This document shows positions 56,325 through 64,000 of a DNA stretch of 64,000 nucleotides, one piece after another (within the stretch, counting starts at the first letter, position 1; each line of letters starts with the position of its first letter). Origin of the DNA: Muraenolepis orangiensis (lineage: Eukaryota; Chordata; Actinopteri; Gadiformes; Muraenolepididae); contig CM051016.1 of assembly GCA_027704905.1 (NCBI GenBank), positions 14,083,636 to 14,147,635 on the forward strand. The letters run 5' to 3'. The notes below the pieces were generated by a model that had not been told where the DNA came from, did not search any database, and saw nothing but the letters and a program-made list of their open reading frames with translations. The translations under genes were made by a program, and so were the position numbers.

Positions 56325-56895
56325 TCATGCATTGAGGAGATCTTTAGGACCAGATATCAGAAGAAGGCCATGTCTTTCACTAAGGACCGCAACCACCCTG
56401 GGCTCCATCTCTTCTCCCCCTACCGTCTGGTCGCCGGTTGTGCAGCATCCGTATAGCAAGGACTACCAGGTTTAAGGATAGTTTTTATCCACAGGCAGTG
56501 ACCTACTGAACTGCTAGGAGTGCTACCACTATCATAACATTTTTATCATTAACATCATTAACATTACACTCATACTTTACTGGACTTTCTGGACTCATCA
56601 CAGTTACTGCACTGTATTCATGATGCTGCTGCACTACTGGCACTTTAAATGTTTTTAAAGATTTTTGTAAAAAAAACAAAATGTACATTCAAAACATGTA
56701 AATATCATTTATCAGTCACTTTGCTGTTCTTTTTTTGTTTATTTGTATTGTATATATTGTTTTGATGGTTTTGTTTTGGAGATATATTTGATATACTGCG
56801 GGGGGGAATATGGAGTAAGCATTCCAATGTACCTGAAACTGTTGAAATTGGCCAATAAAAATATCTTATATCTTGTATCTTGTATCGTGTACTTC
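56325..56895 (+). repeat. L2-like LINE 3' end (unit D)
   Basis: Collinear with the copies at 9605, 20705 and 43460. Confidence 0.75.
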
Positions 56896-56955
56896 ATTTA
56901 CTTCACCTCATTTATAGTATTAAAAAGACTCTGAGGCGGGTCATGATCAAAGCGT

Positions 56956-56961
56956 TTTATT
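56956..56961 (-). terminator. IgL poly(A) signal, cluster D
   Basis: AATAAA on minus, about 160 bases after the C stop. Confidence 0.75.
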
Positions 56962-57122
56962 GAACACAGAAAAGCAGGAACCATTGAGAAGTGTTTCTCT
57001 CCGAGCTGAAGCACATGGTTGAGGATCTCAGGCCTACTGAGCTGCTCAAAGGTAGCTACTCTGCTCTATGTTCCTCCTCACGTGGTCCTCCTGGACGGCT
57101 CCCTGTATCTTCTCCTCCTCGC

Positions 57123-57457
57123 TCAGAGGGAGCACTGCTGGCTGCTCACACTCTTGGTCAGTGGGCTGCTGAGAGCAGAGTGGCTCACATGGCAGGTAAA
57201 GGTGTGTGCTGAGCGCCACCTTGTGGTGGGCAGCGTGAGGACGCTGCTGAGGGTGTAGCTTCCGTCGCTCTGCCGCTGGGCCACGCCGGCTCGGACCTCC
57301 TCGCCGCTCACAGAGGCTCCGTCCTCGGACCAGGACAGGGCGGCGCCGGCCGGGCGGAAGCCCTTGGCCAGGCACACCAGGGTGGGTCCCTCGAGGCCCG
57401 GGAGAGGAGGCTGGGGGGCCACCATCAGCTCCAGACTGGGGGGAGACAGGGCACCAG
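57123..57457 (-). CDS. IgL constant domain exon, cluster D
   Basis: 335-base exon. I see one silent base change from clusters B and C (ttggcc for ttagcc on plus near 57366). Same encoded C1 domain with all cysteines. Acceptor ag at 57459-57458. The exon is intact, but its own V exon is out of phase with the leader, so this cluster is probably not productive. Confidence 0.93.
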
Positions 57458-57971
57458 CTGGGAAGGAGGAAGGAGATACCAGTTAGCTAAACAATAGGTT
57501 TTAAATGAACAGACGTTCTCCTAGAGCAGAACAAAAGATTAATAAACCTTTTTAAGAATAGAAAGAAAGATACAAGGGATCATTCAAAGGTTATTTTGAA
57601 TTGTTCTGCATTAAGCAGGACTCATCAAAAACAGTTCTGACAAGACTGTAGAAAAGTCATTCATATTCAAGATTTAAGATTTTTTATCTGCCATATGCAA
57701 CAAGTACAATGGAATGCTCACTCCCCATTCCCTCCCGCAGTATGAATTTAATAACCAATGTATATCATGTTATATTCATCCTACTATAACTTTGGTAATA
57801 ATGTTACATTCATATTATTAGATTATTATTAGTCATTAATACAAAAGCAAAACTAAACATTAATGATCACAAAACAGGAATTGTATTGTGTAAAACATAA
57901 TTGTAGCCTAATTATTTACAATCACAAACAGATAAAGGCCTCCAAATATTAATATTTATATATATATACAG

Positions 57972-58004
<33 letters not shown>

Positions 58005-58076
58005 ACACATATAGACAGAGCTAAAATCGGTTATACAAATGTCAGCTTTACGTCAAATAATGAATCACAAACTTAC

Positions 58077-58114
58077 CAAGAATGACTTCAGTTCCGCCAC
58101 CAAAGCCAGTGTCT
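58077..58114 (-). CDS. IgL J segment, cluster D
   Basis: 38 bases, DTGFGGGTEVILG, FGxG motif, donor gtaagt, phase 1. Confidence 0.93.
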
Positions 58115-58142
58115 CACAGTGTTTTGTCTCCGTACAAAAACC
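58115..58142 (-). promoter_or_regulatory. J recombination signal, 12-bp spacer (cluster D)
   Basis: Nonamer ggtttttgt, 12 bases, heptamer cactgtg on minus. Confidence 0.93.
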
Positions 58143-58330
58143 TCTGTGCTGTGAAGTGCTGCTTGGTCTCTCCTTTCACTTCACTCACTTAGAGTTTAGC
58201 CTTTTAAATCTAATCTAAAACACCCCAAACGGTCCAAATGGTAACCCCGGGTTACCACCTGCTTCACGGTGATTTTCTCAGGAACGGGGACTGATCCCTC
58301 TCTCTTAGGTCATCCCAAATGTCTTTGGTA

Positions 58331-58369
58331 GGTTTTTGTACGGGCTCCAAGCTGAGCTGTAGCACTGTG
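58331..58369 (-). promoter_or_regulatory. V recombination signal, 23-bp spacer (cluster D)
   Basis: Heptamer cacagtg, 23 bases, nonamer acaaaaacc on minus. Confidence 0.93.
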
Positions 58370-58658
58370 GGCTGCACCACAGCCTGCACAACCACAGAAG
58401 TATGTCGCCTCGTCTTCATCTTGAAAACCATTTATCATCAGATACTGGGTTCGATCACTAGTTGTCCCAGAAGAAGAAAACCGACTGGGAACTCCGCTGG
58501 CTGTACTGCCTGTTGTATAAAGTAAATACTTTGGAATTGAACCACTTTTCTGCTGGTACCAAGACAGTGTGTAGGTACCACTCTGAGTACAGGAGATTTT
58601 GACAGTGTCTCCTCTGGTCACAGAGAGGGTCTTCTCCTGGGTGTATAACCTTCCAAAC
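58370..58658 (-). pseudogene. IgL V exon, out of phase with leader (cluster D)
   Basis: The V body is open (TQEKTLSVTRGDTVKISC ... WYQQKSGSIPKYLLY ... GFQDEDEATYFC), but four bases are missing from the first codons compared with cluster C: ggttatacaccc against ggttatacttacaccc. With the shared leader donor (phase 1) and acceptor (58660-58659), translation from the leader enters the wrong frame. The only nearby alternative ag is 9 bases in and keeps the same wrong frame. The germline CDR3 start is unusually Cys-rich (CGCAGCGAA). It would need an unseen splice site to be functional. The possibility of an assembly error should be kept in mind. Confidence 0.82.
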
Positions 58659-58775
58659 CTGTTAACAAACACACATGTAGATTAGCAACAAACCCTCAGT
58701 CAGTGCATAGCGTCATCCCATGGACGACATCTGTGTTGGAGATAACCTGAGATAAGGTGGGTTTGGAACTGTCAC

Positions 58776-58824
58776 CTTGCAGGGTCAGCAGCAGAGCAGC
58801 GATGATGGAAGTATAAAAAGCCAT
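58776..58824 (-). CDS. IgL leader exon, cluster D
   Basis: ATG at 58824, same peptide MAFYTSIIAALLLTLQ plus one base. Donor is gtgaca here. Confidence 0.9.
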
Positions 58825-58916
58825 CTTGAGGTCCAAGGAGTGCGGGCAGCAGGCTGTGAGAGGAGCTGTGTGTTCTCAGGGCTCGGATGTTCTGCGCTCC
58901 ATGCAGGCTGCTCTCC

Positions 58917-59014
58917 TATAAAGAGTGCAGGGCTGACGGAGAGGAACAGCTCCACCTGTTCTCTGTTTGACTCACTCCACCCACCCCACCTTCACCTTCC
59001 TCTGACATTTACAT
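58917..59014 (-). promoter_or_regulatory. Candidate IgL V promoter, cluster D
   Basis: Octamer-like atgtaaat (59007-59014) and TATA-like TTTATA (58917-58922) on minus, as in clusters B and C. Confidence 0.45.
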
Positions 59015-59275
59015 AACAGATGTGGACTCTATTCTGGTTTATTCAGCCTACTTTCAAATCCTCTTTTCAGGGCGTTGTTCCTAAATTCATCTCTTTATAG
59101 TCTAGAATTGAACACATTGTGTTCTGGTTTTTAATTCAATAAAATTCAGTGAAATTGAAATGTATTGGTGTGCATTTTTCAACATTATTCATTAAAACAA
59201 TTCTAAATGGACGGGACACCATGAGTCACCATCACACCTGCATATAGATACTTGGAGCTCTTTTCAGTTCCTCTT

Positions 59276-59800
59276 AGTGACAAATCTAGTTTTTACTGGC
59301 TAGTGATGCATTAAAAAAAGTGATTATCTAGGGACATATTATGTAAATGATGTGTAAATATATCATTGTTCCAGGAGTGTCATAGGTGCAAACTGTTGAT
59401 TGGCCCATGTGATACAGTGAAGTGGGCGTCGGCCATATATAAGGACAATGGAGCTGTCCCTCTTTTAGGGTTTTCTTTAGTGAAATGATAATGTGTTGGA
59501 CATGAAGGAACTTTTTTTAACAGTCTGTGTTGTATTGTAGTGTATTTTTATACCCTAAGTATAAAACTAGAACACTGTCTTTTGTGACTCAGCATTGTAA
59601 GAGCCATGTCTTTAGATAAACCTCTACTAGCGACCACCAGGCGACACTAGGACGCCGGACCACCTGGCTCATGGCTGGTTTCATGGCTCCCAACTCGTGA
59701 CGTGACAAAGGCACCGTGACCAATAGGATTAGTAGATGTTGGTTGTACCCTGAACAATAGGAGTAGTAGATGTTTGTATACAGTGACGTAAAGTGAAGAA
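59276..59800. other. Right flank of the IgL array
   Basis: Homology to units B and C ends at about 59275 (after ttcagttcctctta). The following 500 bases hold no recognised gene or repeat family. A TATA-like tatataagg occurs at about 59435. Confidence 0.5.
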
Positions 59801-60175
59801 TGTCATGGGTTGACGCGGGGAATGAGGAACGGGGACTTAGGAGGTGAACCCAAATGCACGACACGATGACACACGTATCAAAATAAAGTCTTTACTGATA
59901 AATACAGTAACACAAAAATCACTTAGATGGAAATGCATAAAGCTCAAAAGCAAAAGACCTAACTACAAAAACCTGATGGTGGCATGGCGTGGAAACATGA
60001 CGCTTGTTCATACACATGAAACGTACGAGTCTAACATCCAACAAAACAGTATATATAATGAACTGGCCCCGAACAAAAGAAGACGCCACCTATTTAAACA
60101 CAAGGAACATAACAGGCGGAAACAATGAGGTCCCAGGCAGCCAATCAGACGGGCAGGAAAACATGAGGGGGAAAT

Positions 60176-61140
60176 AGGCCTATATCACGTTAGATTTGAA
60201 AGCCGGAAGTACCCGTTAAAAATCGCTGAAGCAGTGTATCCCAAGTTCCGGTTAATGCATTCACCTTGGCATTCACCATGGCGGACAGTTATCGCTGGAC
60301 AACATCGCTGCATAACCTTCCAAAAGTCGGTCAAGTTCCCCGACATTGTGTCTTGTGGCTCTATCTGGATATATCACCATATACATATACATTTTGTGTA
60401 GGAGCAGAGGTATGCCTATATGTATTTAATATAGGCTATTTATTTTATGGATTTTGATTATTTCAATGTACCTTTTCATTTACGTGTTAATATGTGTGCA
60501 GCTGTATATGTTCTAAAAGGGAATGCCTGTTATTCTTGTGAATATGAGTTGTCTTAAAATAAAAGTGCTTGTGACATACTTGTGGCATTGAGTTAAAACC
60601 AAATTTGTATAAAATACCGATATATATCGTATATCGCGATGCAGCCTAAAAATACCGGGTTTTGGTCCGTATCGCCCAGCCCTACTTGGGACCAGTGCTT
60701 TTAATCACACACATACCCGACATTATGTGGCTCTATTCGAATGAGAGATGGAGTGTGTGTGGGGGTCAGGACCAGTGCTTTAAATCACACACATACCCGA
60801 CATTATTAGCCTATTCCGCCCACTTTTCGAGATGTATATGCTCTCCTTGTCAACGTGTAAACTGCAGACATACGTGCTACCCCTGAGAACATGAAACCAG
60901 GGACCTTCATCCTCCTTATCAGCCTCACACAAGACTTGCGGAGGAGTTTGTCTTTGGGGAAATCGTGTAAACTGAGGTAGGGCTGTCTCTGTTTAGACAT
61001 TGAGCAGCCGGTTCACTACAATAACAGAGAGGAGAGGAGGCGGCCGTAGTTTGTCACGTATCTGGGGTAACTACCGGAAGTAAGAGTACACTGCTCTGCG
61101 ATTTTTAAGGCTCCGGAAGCAGGAAGTGTGATATAGGCCT
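60176..61140. mobile_element. MITE-like element in LTR, AGGCCTATATCAC ends
   Basis: Terminal inverted repeats aggcctatatcac (60176-60188 and 61128-61140). Weaker inverted similarity reaches about 90 bases inward (ttaaaaatcgc, gcagtgta, ccggaag on both sides). Comparing with the intact LTR at 61458-61971 shows the empty site ggaaattaacgg, so the target duplication is at. Contains an 80-bp offset duplication (accagtgctt at 60691 and 60771). No coding. Confidence 0.7.
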
Positions 61141-61222
61141 ATTAACGGTGATGCGCTGCAGCTGCGGGGGAGCACTAACAAGGGGGCGTGGCTATCAGGA
61201 TGAGGGCTGGGGAAACGGTGAC

Positions 61223-61457
61223 ATGAATGTGGCGTCGTCCAGCGGGAACAGCGCGACGTCGTCACTTGGGGACAGCGCGACGAAATTCATTGGAACTTTC
61301 GGAGCGGCCAACCACGCCTGAATAACCGCCAAGTTTGCCTTATTCCGGGCGTCCCGGGTGATCCGCTCTTCCCTTTCAGCTGGGGTTTCCTCAAACCCGT
61401 AAAAACGGCCCTGTGATGACGTGGTGTCGGCTGGGTTCATTTCAGGCGGGTTCATTC
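61223..61457 (-). pseudogene. Gag N-terminal fragment
   Basis: Open on minus from MNPPEMNPADTTSSQGRFYG through ETPAEREERITRDARNKANL to AAPKVPMNFVALSPSD, then runs into the truncated LTR. The start is directly at the LTR border with no recognisable primer-binding site. It is a leftover of an internally deleted element. Confidence 0.55.
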
Positions 61458-61971
61458 TGTCACAGGTTGACGCGGGGAATGAGGAACGGGGACTTAGGAG
61501 GTGAACCCAAATGCACGACACGAGGACACACGTATCAAAATAAAGAGTCTTTACTGATAAATACAGTAACACAAAAATCACTTAGATGGAAACGCATAAA
61601 GCTCAAAAGCAAAAGACCTAACTACAAAAACCTGACGCTTGTTCATACACCTGAAACAAGTACGAGTCTAACATCCACCGAATCAGTATATATAATGAAC
61701 TAGCCCCGAACAAAAGAAGACGCCGCCTATTTAAACACAAGGAACATAACAGGTGAAACAATGAGGTCCCAGGCAGCCAATCAGAGGGCAGGAAAACATG
61801 AGGGGGAAATTAACGGTGATGCGCTGCAGCTGCGGGGGAGCACTAACAAGGGGGCGTGGCTATCAGGACGAGGGCTGGGAAACGGTGACAGGAATGCGGA
61901 ACGTGAAAAGGGGGCGTGGCTACCTGGACGAGGGCTGGGAACGCGGGGAGGCAGAACTGCCAATCCTGACA
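61458..61971 (-). repeat. 5' LTR of the degraded element
   Basis: 514 bp, complete, with the aagaa duplication to its right. Includes two related gggggcgtggct blocks. Confidence 0.75.
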
Positions 61972-62015
61972 AAGAACATCCCAAATCAGTGAACACGTCC
62001 CAAATCAGTAAGAAC
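61972..62015. repeat. Minisatellite, left part
   Basis: About 20-bp units of the type cccaaatcagtgaacacgt / cccaaatcagtaagaacat. Continues at 62527-62590 beyond the L2-like insertion. Confidence 0.65.
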
Positions 62016-62526
62016 ATCCCAAGATACAAGATACAAGTTTTTTGTAACATTACATTGGAATGCTTACTCCCCATTCCCTCCTGTGTATACATCTCCAAAC
62101 GTACATAAAATATAAATACTATATACAATACAAATAAACCAAAAAAGAGAAGCAAAGTGACTGTTAAGTGATATTTACATGTGCCAGTAGTGCAGCAGCA
62201 TCATGAATACAGTGCAGTACAGTGCAGTAACTATGATGTGTCCAGAAAGTCCAGCAAAGTATGACAGTGTAATGGTAATGACTATGTTATTAAAGTGAAA
62301 GTGGCAGCACTCCTAGAAGTTAAGTAGGCCACTGCCTGTGGATAAAAACTATCCTTAAACCTGGTAGTCCTTGCTGTACGGATGCTGCGGAACCAGCGAC
62401 CAGACGGTAGGGGGGAGAAGAGATGGAGCCCAGGGTGGTTACGGTCCTTAGTGATGGACATGGCCTTCTTCTGACATTTGGTCCTAAAGATGCATGGAGG
62501 TGCACACCCGATGATCTTCTCTGCCG
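62016..62526 (-). repeat. L2-like LINE 3' end, minus strand, ORF end intact
   Basis: The minus strand reads TAEKIIGCAPPCIFRTKC, KKAMSITKDRNHPGLHLFSP, LPSGRWFRSIRTARTTRFKD, SFYPQAVAYL: the conserved RT C-terminus. The 3' UTR and a tail of aagatac repeats follow (62018-62035 on plus). The best preserved copy of the family whose relics lie next to every IgL C exon. Confidence 0.8.
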
Positions 62527-62590
62527 TCCAAATCAGTGAACACTTCCCAAATGAGTAAGAACATCCCAAATCAGTGAACACATCCCACAT
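62527..62590. repeat. Minisatellite, right part
   Basis: Same caaatcagtgaacac / caaatgagtaagaacat units as 61972-62015. Confidence 0.65.
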
Positions 62591-63578
62591 TCATATTGCT
62601 ATGAAACAGTGACAGCAAGTGGACCCCCCCCCCCACTATCCCTTTCCATTAATGCAATGTTCTCATCAGCTTTTGAATTGTTACTGAGACCATGTCAACG
62701 GCATATCTGTTTTTGTATTTTTGTTAATTTTGTAACAGCTGAATCAGTATCTGGAACCCGGGCTCGTGTCCGGAGTAGACCTGACTGACAGGTGGACCTG
62801 ACTGACAGGTGGAGTCAGAGTCTCCTCCACAGCCATATCAACTAGTTTCAGAGGTTAGAACAGTGATAGGCTCAATGGTCCCCGGGGTGGTTGGTTGAAA
62901 TGGGCAAAATTAAACTCTTGAGAAGGCTCTAATCAATAATCGATTGCTAAAACGGACACACAACGTTAAGAATGACGTGTTGATCATTGTAAGTGTTGGA
63001 ATGACTGAGGACGACGTAGCGAGTCTATATTTAGACCTGTGGGTGAGTACGTTCACCGGTAGATGGCAGCAGAGCTGGTTTCTAGATGACTAGAGATGAT
63101 GTTCAGAAAGTAAATACGTTTAGTATTCAGCGTGTCTCTCTTCACTGATTCATCCTACTGTCCAGTCCAGTTCTGGCCCGGGCGTTTACTAACTTTGAAC
63201 ATGGTTCAATGCTTGTGTCTATTTGGAACACACAAAGCTGCATTATAATAATGTACACGGTTTTGAATTAATTCATGTTTATGTTGCTACTAATAATTAG
63301 ACCCCTCATTGGTTAACTTTGGAGTGAACTACATTTCCTTTTCTTTTGTATGTGATTGTACCTTTCTGCGTGTTGCCGCCCCCCAAAGAGCACCTGTGGG
63401 TCAGGACCCCCCCCCCCCCCCCCCGGGCCCTGTCCAGGGTCCTGAAGATAGGCTGCATGCATTCCAGTGGGCAGAATAACGTATAGAATCAACATATTGG
63501 CGTTTTCAGAATAATGATTACAAACGTTCATTTTAACAAAGACAATCCTCGATGTCCATGTCCAGTAGTATGTGACGT
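62591..63578. other. Unannotated 1 kb
   Basis: No ORF or repeat family that I recognise. Contains poly-C runs (about 62624-62634 and 63410-63425) and two adjacent copies of gacctgactgacaggtgga (62783-62815). Confidence 0.5.
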
Positions 63579-63759
63579 GTGATCGTAAACTCTCTCGTCT
63601 CCGCTGGTGAATTCTTGACGGTGTCGTGCGTCACTGGCGGAGGCATGGCAGGGGGTGAAAGGTCAACAGCAATGGCTCGGGGATATCAGATGGCAGCAGC
63701 CGTGTCGTCGGAAAGTGGGCCGGCGTGTGGAAAGCCTCTTGAACAGAACAGCGATCGAC

Positions 63760-63910
63760 ATGACGACCAGCGAAGGAGTTGCGAACTGTTGTGGGACAGC
63801 GGAGAGGGAAGACGAGGACACGGCCGGGGGACGTTACGACGAGGACGACGACGACGACGACGACGACTTCAGCGCGTTTGCGGAGGGTGGTCTGGAGGGT
63901 GGAGACGGAG
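63760..63910 (+). CDS. Candidate first coding exon of an unidentified gene
   Basis: ATG at 63760 opens MTTSEGVANCCGTAEREDED, then a run of Asp (about 8) followed by FSAFAEGGLEGGDGG, ending at a splice-donor-like gag|gtaagg (63911). The region is GC- and CpG-rich, unlike the AT-rich surroundings, as expected for a vertebrate promoter and first exon. The acidic-plus-DFSAF composition recalls trafficking adaptors such as aftiphilin, but that is a guess and I give no name. The rest of the gene would lie beyond the window. Weak point: no second exon is visible to confirm it. Confidence 0.35.
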
Positions 63911-64000
63911 GTAAGGGGTCTGGAGGGTGGAGACGGAGGTAAGTTGTTTGGAGGGTGGAGACGGAGGTTAGGGGTCTGGAGGGTGGAGACGGAGGTTAGG
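63891..64000 (+). repeat. 28-bp minisatellite containing the splice donor
   Basis: Units starting tctggagggtggagacggag at 63891, 63919, 63947 (tttgg) and 63975. Each ends in a donor-like sequence: gtaagg, gtaagt, gttagg, gttagg. The array runs out of the window. Confidence 0.9.

Larger units (their letters stand above)
59801..61971 (-). mobile_element. Degraded LTR retrotransposon with minimal interior, MITE in its 3' LTR
   Basis: LTRs begin TGTCATGGGTTGACGCGG (59801) and TGTCACAGGTTGACGCGG (61458) and end ...CCTGACA (61971). Target duplication aagaa at 59796-59800 and 61972-61976. The left LTR is split by a 965-bp MITE and truncated at about 61222. The interior is only about 235 bases and encodes the start of a gag-like protein on minus (MNPPEMNPADTTSSQ ... 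ERITRDARNKANLAVIQAWL). Superfamily uncertain, probably Gypsy. Confidence 0.75.

Noticed and set aside
63410..63425. Long poly-C run as a functional element
   Set aside because: Homopolymer of uncertain true length; no supporting structure around it.
63579..63914. 111-codon ORF with Arg-rich end
   Set aside because: Overlaps the acidic frame, and its Arg run is the shifted reading of gac/gag repeats; composition favours the frame starting at 63760.

Overview
The window looks like genomic DNA of a ray-finned (teleost) fish. It carries immunoglobulin light-chain (IgL) genes arranged as small V-J-C clusters, fish-type LINEs (Rex1-, Rex3- and L2-like), LTR retrotransposons of three superfamilies (Copia, BEL/Pao, Gypsy), hAT and TTAA-flanked DNA transposons, and many AT-rich and GT microsatellites. 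There are no operons or other prokaryotic features. All IgL genes are on the minus strand.

The backbone is a tandem array of about four diverged copies of one segmental unit. In order along the plus strand the unit contains: a dead Copia element, an AAT microsatellite, a GT microsatellite, an L2-like LINE 3' end, the IgL cluster (poly(A) signal, C exon, J with 12-RSS, V with 23-RSS, leader, promoter), a 2-kb spacer, a C-rich minisatellite, LINE 3' UTR relics, a TTAA-flanked THAP transposon, an AT microsatellite and another LINE tail leading into the next Copia. I call them unit A (about 358-15864), B (15865-33416), C (33417-51946) and D (51947-59275).

Only cluster C (44097-46156) has an open leader, V, J and C set. 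Cluster A keeps only the 3' two thirds of a C exon, joined to the 5' end of a LINE. Cluster B has a one-base insertion in V. Cluster D has a 4-base deletion near the start of V that breaks the leader-to-V frame. The C exons of B, C and D encode the same protein. V carries a 23-spacer RSS and J a 12-spacer RSS in the same orientation, so joining would be deletional. That spacer layout is the lambda type in tetrapods; I leave the isotype open.

Younger elements inserted into the units after duplication: a BEL/Pao element with apparently identical LTRs and a 2046-residue ORF (802-8345, in unit A's Copia); a Gypsy element with near-identical LTRs and a single gag-pol ORF (37555-42324, at the polypurine tract/LTR border of unit C's Copia); a Charlie-type hAT with a long transposase ORF (25813-28770); an internally deleted hAT with a perfect 8-bp target duplication (29765-31785); and a Rex1-like LINE inside a Rex3 (52841-55967).

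Right of 59275 the array ends. There follow a degraded LTR element with a MITE in its LTR (59801-61971), a short minisatellite split by an L2-like 3' end, about 1 kb without recognisable features, and a GC-rich candidate first exon whose 3' end and splice donor are tandemly repeated every 28 bp to the window edge.
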